A DNA stretch of 64,000 nt, from contig SVFC01000010.1 of assembly GCA_015057035.1 (NCBI GenBank), forward strand, positions 1-64,000, read 5' to 3'. A model generated the notes under the pieces. That model saw only the letters and a program-made list of their open reading frames with translations, was not told where the DNA came from and did not search any database. Below are positions 8,300 through 14,649 of this stretch, piece after piece. Position 1 is the stretch's first letter. Each line of letters opens with the position of its first letter. The stretch is from Lachnospiraceae bacterium (GTDB lineage: Bacteria > Bacillota > Clostridia > Lachnospirales > Lachnospiraceae). Made by a program: the position numbers and the translations under genes.

Positions 8300-8372
8300 G
8301 GGATATTAGCTCAGTCGGTAGAGCACTTGACTTTTAATCAAGTTGTCCGGGGTTCGAATCCCCGATGTCTCA
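8300..8372 (+). tRNA. tRNA-Lys (TTT)
   Basis: Acceptor GGGATAT pairs with ATGTCTC with wobbles. The anticodon loop CTTTTAA gives TTT. The last 20 bases of this gene are repeated at 10545, marking it as an insertion target (see the island entry). Confidence 0.96.
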
Positions 8373-8374
8373 TT
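8353..8374 (+). repeat. att-like direct repeat, proximal copy (within tRNA-Lys)
   Basis: 22 bp from TTCGAATCCCC to GTCTCATT, covering the tRNA-Lys T-loop to discriminator plus TT. Identical to 10545-10566. Confidence 0.8.
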
Positions 8375-8386
8375 GAAAAGAAAAAG

Positions 8387-8413
8387 AGTATCGCGTATGC
8401 GATACTTTTTTTC
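8387..8413 (+). terminator. terminator after tRNA-Lys
   Basis: Stem GTATCGC (8388-8394) with GCGATAC (8399-8405), loop GTAT, then a run of seven T. It lies just inside the island boundary. Confidence 0.9.
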
Positions 8414-8437
8414 TTTTCAATAAACCATCGTGTATTC

Positions 8438-8460
8438 GTTCGAACCCTGTGGGTTCGAAC
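8438..8460. repeat. perfect 10-bp inverted repeat containing a T-loop-like sequence
   Basis: GTTCGAACCC (8438-8447), loop TGT, GGGTTCGAAC (8451-8460). Both arms carry GTTCGAA, the same bases as a tRNA T-loop. No transcript role is evident; it sits between the tRNA terminator and the branched hairpin element. Confidence 0.75.
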
Positions 8461-8468
8461 CTGGTTAA

Positions 8469-8599
8469 GCTACGAGCAGGGTGGACAGACAAGAACAGGT
8501 GGACGTCGTGCTTGCACGTAAGACCGACTGTTCTTGGATGGACATGCGGCGACAGCCGTCCAACGAGGAAAGCAAAGCTTTCCGAGTGATGCTCGTAGC
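8469..8599. other. branched hairpin element of unknown function (131 bp)
   Basis: A closing stem GCTACGAGCA (8469-8478) with TGCTCGTAGC (8590-8599) is perfect over 10 bp. Inside are AAGAACAG (8491-8498) with CTGTTCTT (8528-8535) enclosing CGTGC-TT-GCACG (8507-8518), a GC-rich hairpin around 8540-8561, and GGAAAGC-AAA-GCTTTCC (8567-8583). It contains no ORF. The nested perfect stems suggest a multi-branch RNA or a single-strand-folding DNA recombination site. It matches no riboswitch or small RNA class I recognise. Confidence 0.6.
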
Positions 8600-8655
8600 A
8601 TAGTGTTGTTTTATGTGATATAATTATACAAACTTGAATATGACGAGGTGATAGT

Positions 8656-8973
8656 ATGGTACTGTATTCTATAATTATGTTTTTAACAGCTGTCCCAATG
8701 ATTATAATGAGCATTGCGATATATCAAGGCAAAACCAGCCTGATTCATGATTATCATCAAATGAAAGTTACTGATAAAGCTGCCTATGGAAAAGCTTTCG
8801 GAAAAGCTATGTTGGTTGTATCAACGGCATTATTGCTCAGTGGGATTATAGGTCTATTTGGTGATACAGAAACAATTGTGACAATTGCCATAACAGTACT
8901 TTTTGTTGGCTTATTCATCGGAATTGTTTGGATTGTCGTAGTTCAAATGAAATACAACAAAGGTGTATTTTGA
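8656..8973 (+). CDS. small membrane protein, DUF3784-like
   Basis: A 105-residue protein with three hydrophobic segments (about 2-22, 52-70 and 76-97). The segment after the first helix, GKTSLIHDYHQMKVTDKAAYG, is the kind of sequence found in the DUF3784 family of small three-helix clostridial proteins; assignment is from memory. Function is unknown. It starts at ATG 8656 behind GAGGTGATA. Just upstream are an extended -10-like TGTGATATAAT (8614-8624) and ACTTGAATAT (8632-8641), a motif that recurs before other genes of this island. First gene of the island. Confidence 0.72.
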   Translation: MVLYSIIMFLTAVPMIIMSIAIYQGKTSLIHDYHQMKVTDKAAYGKAFGKAMLVVSTALLLSGIIGLFGDTETIVTIAITVLFVGLFIGIVWIVVVQMKYNKGVF

Positions 8974-8993
8974 TGAGATTTTTTCGTATATAT

Positions 8994-9012
8994 AAATTTG
9001 AATTTGTCTAAC
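8994..9012. repeat. island spacer repeat R1
   Basis: AAATTTGAATTTGTCTAAC is a degenerate copy of the palindromic spacer seen at 9372, 9958 and 10458. It is followed at once by a hairpin CTGATGCAC/GTGTATCAG (9012-9036 region), with the variant ACTCAAGTTCA before the next gene. Confidence 0.55.
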
Positions 9013-9066
9013 TGATGCACCGCACCAGTGTATCAGACTCAAGTTCAGTGGAAAGGAATGTTCAGT

Positions 9067-9357
9067 ATGATTATCTATTATCTGATGGCAGAAGCAGTAC
9101 CACACCACGATAATCCCGAAAGCAAAGAATATAGTGGAGCCTATATAAACTGTTGGGTAAAGGCTGACACTCCAAAAGATGCGTTGCACAAAGCGAAAGA
9201 GTATATTTGTGAGGAGCATTGGAGTTTTGTCAAATTAGAAGATATTTTTGCTGTTCAGCGAGAACGATATCTGAATGAACCTAATTCCTTGGAAGCCTAT
9301 GACAATGCTTCTCGATACGGTTTAGACGCTATTTTTTATACATGGCCAATAGAATAG
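9067..9357 (+). CDS. hypothetical protein (96 aa), single-gene unit of the island
   Basis: Not recognised with confidence. The 96-residue product has no signal or membrane segment. It mixes beta-prone and helical stretches, with several aromatic and charged residues (GAYINCWVKADTPKDALHKA near residue 24, AIFYTWPIE at the end). The layout resembles small single-domain proteins often filed as DUF4288-like, but this is only an impression. ATG 9067 is chosen because GGAAAGG (9050-9056) is 10 nt away; ATG 9058 is too close to it, and ATG 9028 lies in the upstream hairpin region. The gene is alone between spacer repeats R1 and R2. Confidence 0.6.
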   Translation: MIIYYLMAEAVPHHDNPESKEYSGAYINCWVKADTPKDALHKAKEYICEEHWSFVKLEDIFAVQRERYLNEPNSLEAYDNASRYGLDAIFYTWPIE

Positions 9358-9371
9358 CCAAACAAAACAAT

Positions 9372-9400
9372 GTTAGACAAATTCCAATATGTAGAATAGA
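9372..9400. repeat. island spacer repeat R2
   Basis: GTTAGACAAATTC followed by CAATATGTAGAATAGA, an imperfect palindrome of the type ACAAATTC-SAATTTGT. ACTTGAATTT follows at 9408-9417, just before the next ribosome binding site, in the same order as after R3. Confidence 0.6.
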
Positions 9401-9429
9401 TAGAGAAACTTGAATTTGGAGTGATGATT

Positions 9430-9957
9430 ATGAAGTTAGTTTTTCCTAGTTTACGTTATAAAGAAAAAGCAGTACAGTTTATAAATGAATTTTATGAATA
9501 TAATTCTGAGATTAACGGGAGTGGAGGATTAGACAGATATTTGAGAGAATCTACTTACGAAGAATGGTTAAAGAAGGTTCTTGCTGATATCGATATTGCA
9601 AATGTTCAGCAATCAAGAGTTCCAGCCTTAACTTATTTTTACATTCGTGAAGAAGATGATAAAATACTTGGAATGATAAATGTTAGATTGGCAGGAAATG
9701 AGTTCATCAAAAGAGAAGGTGGTCATATAGGATATTGTATAAGACCGACCGAAAGGCGGAAACATTATGCAACAGACATGTTGAATGATGCTTTAAAGGT
9801 TTTTGATACACTATGCATCAAAGAAGTTGTTTTAACATGTTACAAATCCAATATTGCATCTGTAAATGTTATTAAGAATTGCAAAGGAGAACTGGTTGAA
9901 GAGTTTTATAGTGACATTTATAAGAAAGAACTACAAAAATATATAATCAGAAGATAA
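9430..9957 (+). CDS. GNAT family N-acetyltransferase
   Basis: A 175-residue protein with the GNAT fold signs: a beta4 strand and pyrophosphate-binding region GGHIGYCIRPTERRKHYA (about residues 98-115), then the alpha3 helix DMLNDALKVF, and near the C-terminus LTCYKSNIASVNVIKNC, typical of the acetyl-CoA pocket. The usual Q/RxxGxG/A is replaced by RPTERRKHYAT, as in some family members. It should transfer an acetyl group from acetyl-CoA to a small molecule or amine; the substrate is unknown. The start is ATG 9430, 8 nt after GGAG; ATG and GTG codons slightly upstream overlap the Shine-Dalgarno sequence. Single gene between R2 and R3. Confidence 0.82.
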   Translation: MKLVFPSLRYKEKAVQFINEFYEYNSEINGSGGLDRYLRESTYEEWLKKVLADIDIANVQQSRVPALTYFYIREEDDKILGMINVRLAGNEFIKREGGHIGYCIRPTERRKHYATDMLNDALKVFDTLCIKEVVLTCYKSNIASVNVIKNCKGELVEEFYSDIYKKELQKYIIRR

Positions 9958-9990
9958 ACAAATTCGAATTTGTAGAACAGACTTGAATAT
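9958..9990. repeat. island spacer repeat R3
   Basis: ACAAATTCGAATTTGT (9958-9973) is a perfect 16-bp palindrome. It is followed by AGAACAG and ACTTGAATAT (9981-9990), which match the R2 neighbourhood. Confidence 0.68.
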
Positions 9991-10012
9991 AGAAATCCAA
10001 AGGAGACGTTGT

Positions 10013-10447
10013 ATGATTAAGATTGAAAATATTGAATATGGTTCAATGAATTATAAAAAAACATTGGATTTGAGAAATAAGGTAATGAGGATCCCACTTG
10101 GGCTTAATATTTACGATGAAGACTTCAGCTTTGAAAAGAACGCAATCATAGTAGGTGCCTATGAAGAAGAGGAATTAATTGGAGTAGGAACCATGAGTTA
10201 TAGTGATAATACATTCAAACTTGAATATCTTTGTGTTGATACTGATATACAGAGTCATGGGGCGGGAGGAAAGATGATTGAATGGTTAGAAAAAAAGGCT
10301 TTAGAAAAAAATGCCAAGAAAATTATTCTTGATGCTCGTGTTTCTGCTCAAAAGTTCTATGAGAATCATGGTTACAAAACTGTGGGGGATGTGTTTATGC
10401 TGAGCTATGCTCCAGTTCCTCACATCCTGATGGAAAAAATATTATAA
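10013..10447 (+). CDS. GNAT family N-acetyltransferase
   Basis: A 144-residue GNAT protein. Motif A is LCVDTDIQSHGAGGKMIEWL (about residues 69-88), where QSHGAGG is the acetyl-CoA pyrophosphate loop (Q/RxxGxG/A form). The C-terminal AQKFYENHGYKTVGDVF is the usual motif B. This arrangement is close to the ElaA/YjcF-like branch, which acts on small metabolites; the substrate is unknown. It starts at ATG 10013 behind AGGAG (10001-10005). It is not obviously a duplicate of the GNAT gene at 9430: sizes and motifs differ, so the two units were probably acquired separately. Confidence 0.86.
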   Translation: MIKIENIEYGSMNYKKTLDLRNKVMRIPLGLNIYDEDFSFEKNAIIVGAYEEEELIGVGTMSYSDNTFKLEYLCVDTDIQSHGAGGKMIEWLEKKALEKNAKKIILDARVSAQKFYENHGYKTVGDVFMLSYAPVPHILMEKIL

Positions 10448-10457
10448 AAATTACTCG

Positions 10458-10480
10458 ACAAATTCCAATTTGTCTAAATG
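10458..10480. repeat. island spacer repeat R4
   Basis: ACAAATTCCAATTTGT (10458-10473) followed by CTAAATG, which resembles the TCTAACTGA after R1. It closes the last single-gene unit. Confidence 0.65.
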
Positions 10481-10544
10481 ATTGACAATGAAAATGAAGT
10501 CTCTGAACTCCTTTCTTTTAGCGGGTTTGGGAAATTCGTAAAAC

Positions 10545-10566
10545 TTCGAATCCCCGATGTCTCATT
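10545..10566 (+). repeat. att-like direct repeat, distal copy (tRNA-Lys remnant)
   Basis: Exact 22-bp copy of 8353-8374. Sequence upstream of 10545 shows no further tRNA similarity. Confidence 0.8.
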
Positions 10567-10612
10567 AACAAGAAAAGCATCATGTGTAAGCATGGTGCTT
10601 TTCTTGTTTTTT
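10567..10612 (+). terminator. strong terminator directly after the tRNA-Lys remnant
   Basis: A 16-bp stem, CAAGAAAAGCATCATG (10569-10584) with CATGGTGCTTTTCTTG (10591-10606), one T-G wobble, then TTTTTT. Probably the original terminator of the tRNA operon. Confidence 0.88.
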
Positions 10613-10655
10613 GAGAGTTCACTCATAATTTGAGAGGTGGACTTTGTGAATTCTC
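10613..10655. promoter_or_regulatory. inverted repeat before the XRE regulator gene
   Basis: GAGAGTTCAC (10613-10622) and GTGAATTCTC (10646-10655) match at 9 of 10 positions. TATACT follows at 10661. The position before an XRE-type gene suggests an autoregulatory operator; this is inference. Confidence 0.4.
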
Positions 10656-10706
10656 TTTTCTATACTATAGATAGAAGCTTCGAAAAATAAAAAAGGATGT
10701 GAATTT

Positions 10707-11621
10707 ATGAATAGAATATTTGCTAAAAATTTAAAAACATTAAGACTTTCTAAGAAACTTACGCAAGAACAAGTTGCAGAATCTTTGTGTGTTAGTTCAC
10801 AAACGATTTCAAGATGGGAATGTGGAAATGGAACTCCAGATGTGTTAATGCTACCAGAACTTGCGAAATTGTATTGTGTAACAATTGATGATCTATATAA
10901 GGAAAATTCAATTGCTTATGAAAATTATGCTGTAAGATTAGCCTGTTTATATGAATATACAAGAAAGCCGGATGATTTTATGCAGGCAGATTTGGAATTT
11001 AGAAAGTTGTTCAAAAGTGGAGAGTATAGTGATGAGGATAAAAGATTTTATGGAATTATTCATCACTATATGATGAACTATTGTAAGGACAAAGCCTTGC
11101 AGTTGTTTGATGAAATTATTGACAATAAGTCTGCTGAAAAAGAAGAAGTTTATTATCGAGCAAAAGGCCAGAAATTTGGATTACTTTCGGATATAGGACA
11201 AAATGAGAAGAATATAGAAGAGCAATATGGGCTTATTATGCAAGGAACAAATGATGCACGAGAGTATGGGCTTTTAATCGGTGCATATTATTTAGCAGGT
11301 CAATATCAAAAGGCATATGAGTGGTACTTAAAGAGTGTGGAAAGGTTTTCTGAAGATGCATCGATTTTTGTTTGGGGAGGTGCAGTTTGTAAAGAACTTA
11401 AAAAATATGATGAAGCATTTGCGTGCTGGAATAATGCTCTAAAACAAAACAATCAGTTTTGTGATGCAAAATATGCAATGGCTAATTGCTATGAAGAGTT
11501 AGGGCAATATGAAAAAGCATATTCTGTTTGGGTAGAAATAGCTGAGTCCTTAGCTGACGAAGGTCTGGAATATGAATCTTATCAAGCGCGCGATAAAGCA
11601 AAAAATTGCCTAAACAGATAG
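10707..11621 (+). CDS. XRE-family helix-turn-helix regulator with TPR-like C-terminal region
   Basis: A 304-residue protein. Residues 1-65 form an XRE helix-turn-helix (KLTQEQVAESLCVSSQTISR, then WECGNGTPDVLMLPELAKLY). The rest is all-helical with tetratricopeptide-like pairs (AGQYQKAYEWYLKS, KYDEAFACWNNALK, LGQYEKAYSVWVEI), a layout used by peptide-sensing or partner-binding regulators. It starts at ATG 10707 with AAAGGATG upstream. It lies just outside the tRNA-Lys island, behind the relocated terminator and an inverted repeat that may be its operator. Its target is unknown. Confidence 0.88.
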   Translation: MNRIFAKNLKTLRLSKKLTQEQVAESLCVSSQTISRWECGNGTPDVLMLPELAKLYCVTIDDLYKENSIAYENYAVRLACLYEYTRKPDDFMQADLEFRKLFKSGEYSDEDKRFYGIIHHYMMNYCKDKALQLFDEIIDNKSAEKEEVYYRAKGQKFGLLSDIGQNEKNIEEQYGLIMQGTNDAREYGLLIGAYYLAGQYQKAYEWYLKSVERFSEDASIFVWGGAVCKELKKYDEAFACWNNALKQNNQFCDAKYAMANCYEELGQYEKAYSVWVEIAESLADEGLEYESYQARDKAKNCLNR

Positions 11622-11649
11622 TTGTAAGCCACTATATATAATGATTTTA

Positions 11650-11679
11650 AAAAGCAGGAAGGTTATCCTTCCTGCTTTT
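11650..11679. terminator. bidirectional terminator overlapping the 3' end of the DUF3892-like gene
   Basis: Stem AAAAGCAGGAAGG (11650-11662) with CCTTCCTGCTTTT (11667-11679), loop TTAT. The loop contains the minus-strand stop codon, and the right arm encodes the last residues of the minus-strand protein. Confidence 0.88.
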
Positions 11680-11974
11680 CACTTACTGAGGGTAAACTAC
11701 CCAAGTTATTATTCTCTTTTCCATCAGGCAAAGCTTTTAGATACTCAGTATCTTTTCTGTGTGCTACACCAACACCCTGAATGTCACCAGCCTTAGCCAT
11801 AGAGACACCTTCTTCTTTGGAGATGGTGGAACCGTCGGAAAGCTGATAACCTGTGATACGCCCGCTGGATTTTACGAGGCCTACAATCTCTTTGGCGTCG
11901 GATTTTGGGGTTGGAATATCATCCAAAGCCGCATAAGCAAGTTGTGAACCGAAATCTTTTTTGTCTGTATTCAT
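11663..11974 (-). CDS. DUF3892-like small protein
   Basis: A 103-residue soluble protein whose centre (IVGLVKSSGRITGYQLSDGS, then EEGVSMAKAGDIQGVGVA) matches the DUF3892 pattern, in which a short beta sheet with GRITGY-L-DG is followed by an A/GxI-GV segment. DUF3892 proteins have no established function. The start is the ATG ending at 11974, with GGAG upstream on the minus strand; a longer frame to 12073 would run into the pnuC promoter region. The final codons lie in a transcription terminator shared with the convergent regulator gene. Confidence 0.75.
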   Translation of the reverse strand: MNTDKKDFGSQLAYAALDDIPTPKSDAKEIVGLVKSSGRITGYQLSDGSTISKEEGVSMAKAGDIQGVGVAHRKDTEYLKALPDGKENNNLGSLPSVSEKQEG

Positions 11975-12053
11975 ATTAATTCTCCGTTTCTGAAATGTGT
12001 TTTGTTTGATGTGATTAGTATTTGAAGAAAGTGAAAAGATATGTATAAAACTA

Positions 12054-12081
12054 TTGGTTGCAAAGATAAGCATTTTATAAT
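12054..12081 (+). promoter_or_regulatory. predicted promoter of pnuC
   Basis: TTGGTT (12054-12059), 16-nt spacer, TATAAT (12076-12081). It implies an untranslated leader of about 115-120 nt containing the hairpin at 12130-12187. Confidence 0.5.
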
Positions 12082-12129
12082 AAAATAATCAAGAATTGAA
12101 GAGATAAACTGCCACCGGGTAGTGAATGT

Positions 12130-12187
12130 AAAAAGCATTCGTGAGTATATCGTTAGGTCTTAGAAGATATACTGGCGAATGCTTTTT
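12130..12187 (+). promoter_or_regulatory. leader hairpin/attenuator before pnuC
   Basis: AAAAAGCATTCG (12130-12141) pairs perfectly with CGAATGCTTTTT (12176-12187), and AGTATATC (12144-12151) with GATATACT (12166-12173) inside it. The outer stem ends in a T-run, so the structure works as an intrinsic terminator only about 10 nt before the ribosome binding site. No upstream + strand gene needs terminating here, so attenuation of pnuC is likely. I do not recognise a known riboswitch core in the short upstream segment. Confidence 0.6.
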
Positions 12188-12210
12188 CTATAGAAAGGAA
12201 AATGTTTTTT

Positions 12211-12921
12211 ATGAGAAATTTGAAAAAGATACTAACTTATTTTACCAAATTAGAATGGGGCATCTGGATTAGTTCTGTGGTGTTGATTCTGTTATCCTTT
12301 GTGATATTTGACAGAGAAAACTATATGACTTTAGGGGCATCTCTTTTGGGTGTAACCTCCATTATGTTAAATGCCAAGGGCAATCCTCTTGGGCAATTAC
12401 TTATGGTGGTTTTTAGCTTGTTATATGGGGTGATATCCTATTCTTTTTCTTATTATGGGGAAATGATTACTTATCTCGGGATGACAATGCCTATGGCAGT
12501 TCTAGCGCTGATTTCATGGCTTAGAAATCCTTTTGAGGGGAATCGTGCAGAAGTGAAGGTGAATCGAATTAGCAAAAAAGAGATTGGATTTATGTGGATT
12601 TTGACAATCATTGTGACAATTTTGTTTTATTATATTTTGGAGACATTTGAGACTGCAAACATTATTCCTAGCACAATATCCGTTACTACAAGTTTTGTAG
12701 CAGTGTATCTGACGTTTCGAAGGAGTCCGTACTTTTCTCTGGCTTATGCGTCCAATGATATTGTGCTGATTGTGTTGTGGGTACTGGCGTCTATGGAAGA
12801 TATAACCTACCTGTCGGTTGTGGTGTGTTTTGTGGCATTTTTGGTGAATGACGTATATGCGTTTGTTAGTTGGAAGAAGATGGAACGGAGACAGCGTGCT
12901 AAAATCTGCTTATATGATTAG
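12211..12921 (+). CDS. pnuC: PnuC-family nicotinamide-riboside/vitamin transporter
   Basis: A protein of about 236 residues with seven hydrophobic helices, the size and layout of PnuC carriers. The stretches LLGVTSIMLNAKGNPLGQLL and YLGMTMPMAVLALISWLRNP are typical of the family, as is the C-terminal FLVNDVYAFVSWKKM. PnuC proteins are facilitators that bring in nicotinamide riboside, and paralogues take riboflavin or thiamine; trapping comes from a cytoplasmic kinase. Substrate cannot be assigned without the riboswitch class. ATG 12211 has the better spacing from AGAAAGGA (12192-12199); ATG 12202 is nearer and also possible. The leader carries a terminator-like hairpin. Confidence 0.88.
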   Translation: MRNLKKILTYFTKLEWGIWISSVVLILLSFVIFDRENYMTLGASLLGVTSIMLNAKGNPLGQLLMVVFSLLYGVISYSFSYYGEMITYLGMTMPMAVLALISWLRNPFEGNRAEVKVNRISKKEIGFMWILTIIVTILFYYILETFETANIIPSTISVTTSFVAVYLTFRRSPYFSLAYASNDIVLIVLWVLASMEDITYLSVVVCFVAFLVNDVYAFVSWKKMERRQRAKICLYD

Positions 12922-13012
12922 AACATTTAGTTGCTTAAACAATATCCAAATAGTAAAATTATGTATAGAATTCCGCTCTTAGAGAAAAACATATGGGTGA
13001 GGAGTGCGCGAT

Positions 13013-13867
13013 ATGAAAGCCAAAGAAAAACTATTAATTGTAGACGGCCATAACCTGCTGTTCCAGATGTTTTTTGGAATGCCAAACCGCATTATTAATA
13101 AAGACGGAAAAGCCATACAGGGTGTCATCGGATTTGTAGGTGCGCTGAATAAAATTATAAAACAAGTGCAGCCTACCCATGTGGTAGTGCTGTTTGACGG
13201 AGAGTACGAGAATTCTAGAACAGAGTTGTTGCCAGAATATAAGGGAAACCGTGAAGATTATTCCCTGGTGGAGGAAGAGGAGAATCCTTTTTCGCAGTTG
13301 CCAGATGTGTATCGGGCGCTGGATTATATGGGGATTAAATACTGTGAGACAGAAGATGTGGAAGCAGATGATGTAATAGCCAGTTATGTGCTGACCTATG
13401 GCAAAGAGCTATTGGATATAGTGATATCTTCCTGGGACAGTGACTTTTTCCAGCTTATTAGTGAAAACGTCAAAATACTAAGATATCGTGGAAAATGCAC
13501 TACTATATGTGATGTGGCATATCTTAAGGAAAAGTTCGATATTGCTCCAGAAGTGTACGCAGATTTTAAGTCCATAGTGGGAGATAACGCGGATAATATA
13601 AAGGGAGCAAAGGGCATTGGGCCAAAGACAGCCAGCGCACTATTAAAACAGTTTGGCAGTCTGGGAGAGATTCTAAAACGTACAGCAGAGATTGAGAAAA
13701 AGAAAGTACGGGAATCCATAGAGGAAGATAAAGACAGACTGCAGATTAACTATGAGATTATCAAATTAAATGACAAGGCGAAGCTGCCATTTGATTTGGA
13801 AGAGTTACAGTATAATAAGCCTGAGCAGAAGACGAATGAGGTCATGCAGGGAATTGGGCTTATGTAA
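13013..13867 (+). CDS. 5'-3' exonuclease / flap-endonuclease-like nuclease (Pol I N-terminal-domain family)
   Basis: A 284-residue stand-alone relative of the 5' nuclease domain of DNA polymerase I. Acidic metal-binding motifs are in place: LIVDGHNLLFQMFFG at the start, VLFDGE (about 61-66), ETEDVEADDVIASY (about 113-126) and SSWDSDFFQL (about 140-149). A helix-hairpin-helix, GDNADNIKGAKGIGPKTASA (about 189-208), binds DNA. Such proteins remove 5' flaps and RNA primers or resemble ExoIX. Whether this is the only copy or a paralogue of a full PolA cannot be told here. ATG 13013 is chosen (GAGGAG 8 nt upstream) over an in-frame GTG at 13004. Confidence 0.9.
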   Translation: MKAKEKLLIVDGHNLLFQMFFGMPNRIINKDGKAIQGVIGFVGALNKIIKQVQPTHVVVLFDGEYENSRTELLPEYKGNREDYSLVEEEENPFSQLPDVYRALDYMGIKYCETEDVEADDVIASYVLTYGKELLDIVISSWDSDFFQLISENVKILRYRGKCTTICDVAYLKEKFDIAPEVYADFKSIVGDNADNIKGAKGIGPKTASALLKQFGSLGEILKRTAEIEKKKVRESIEEDKDRLQINYEIIKLNDKAKLPFDLEELQYNKPEQKTNEVMQGIGLM

Positions 13868-13918
13868 CATCAGGACAATAAATAGGCAACGAGAAATATA
13901 GAAATCGAGGAAAATAAT

Positions 13919-14452
13919 ATGAGTTACATTACAACATACACGGGAAAACATTTTGATCCAACGGCGCCAGACGCAAGTCTGTTTGACGTGAGAGATATCG
14001 CGCATGCTCTGTCGCTTACTTGTAGAGGAAATGGACATGTAAAGACTTTTTTCTCAGTGGGACAGCATTGCATAAATTGTGCTTTGGAAGCGGAACTGAG
14101 AGGGTTTCCTACGAGAGTGGTTTTAGCATGCTTGTTGCATGATGCCAGTGAGGCATATATGTCGGATGTGCCAAGACCATTTAAACATGCGCTACCATCT
14201 TATGTGGAGGCGGAAGAGAAACTTCTTGAGATGATTTATGAGAAGTTTTTGGGGAGTAGCTTATCAGAAGAGGAACAGAAACTGGTAAAAATCATAGATG
14301 ACGATTTGTTGTATTATGATTTGAAGGTGTTACTGGGAGAGACTCCTGCGGGGGAAGCGCCAAACCTAAAGATTGAGTTGGATTATACAGTGCAACCGTT
14401 TGAAAAAGTAGAAGCGCAGTATTTGAAACTTTACGAGAGATTGAGTCAATGA
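13919..14452 (+). CDS. HD-domain phosphohydrolase (YfbR-like)
   Basis: A 177-residue single-domain HD protein. The metal motif is complete: VGQHCINCA (His about 50), LACLLHDASEAYMSDVPRPF (HD at 74-75) and the later Asp in KIIDDDLLYYD. DASEAY-DVPxP is typical of the YfbR/YedJ-type 5'-nucleotidase and related HD hydrolases acting on nucleotides. The exact substrate is unknown. It follows the exonuclease gene after 51 nt with its own AGGAAAA site and may share its transcript. Confidence 0.86.
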   Translation: MSYITTYTGKHFDPTAPDASLFDVRDIAHALSLTCRGNGHVKTFFSVGQHCINCALEAELRGFPTRVVLACLLHDASEAYMSDVPRPFKHALPSYVEAEEKLLEMIYEKFLGSSLSEEEQKLVKIIDDDLLYYDLKVLLGETPAGEAPNLKIELDYTVQPFEKVEAQYLKLYERLSQ

Positions 14453-14525
14453 TGGTATTTTGTACAAATTGCGGATGGATAATTAGTGAAAAAGTAAAGT
14501 ATTTTAGAAAAAAGTAAATATTCTG

Positions 14526-14554
14526 TTGAACTTAGGGTTAGAATCGTATACAAT
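14526..14554 (+). promoter_or_regulatory. predicted promoter of the ABC exporter operon
   Basis: TTGAAC (14526-14531), 17-nt spacer, TACAAT (14549-14554), about 20 nt upstream of the hairpin at 14576. Confidence 0.6.
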
Positions 14555-14575
14555 TTATATAAGCAAGAACGCAAA

Positions 14576-14601
14576 GGAGAGCATCATTGCTCTCCTGTTT
14601 T
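14576..14601 (+). terminator. attenuator-like terminator in the leader of the ABC exporter operon
   Basis: GGAGAGCA (14576-14583), loop TCAT, TGCTCTCC (14588-14595), then TGTTTTTG. It lies between the promoter and the first gene of its own operon, with nothing coding in between, so premature termination is the likely role. Confidence 0.65.
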
Positions 14602-14649
14602 TGTATAAGGGAAAACACATTGGGATTTAAAGGAATTGGAGAATTGTAT

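Larger units (their letters stand above)
8353..10566. mobile_element. small genomic island bounded by a duplicated tRNA-Lys 3' end
   Basis: A 22-bp sequence, the T-arm and acceptor end of tRNA-Lys plus two bases (8353-8374), is repeated exactly at 10545-10566. This is the footprint left when an integrase inserts DNA into the 3' end of a tRNA gene and restores the tRNA. The distal copy runs straight into a strong terminator (10567-10612), which looks like the original end of the tRNA operon. The 2.2 kb between the copies holds only short, AT-rich single-gene units: a membrane protein, an unknown protein and two GNAT proteins. No integrase, relaxase or phage gene is present, so the element is a remnant, a non-autonomous element, or mobilised by a protein encoded elsewhere. 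Confidence 0.7.

Noticed and set aside
8469-8599. Classical integron attC site
   Set aside because: Its ends do not show the RYYYAAC/GTTRRRY pair expected of attC, and it has several stems instead of one long imperfect hairpin.
8353-10566. Prophage or integrative conjugative element
   Set aside because: No integrase, capsid, relaxase or replication gene; only 2.2 kb of single small genes.
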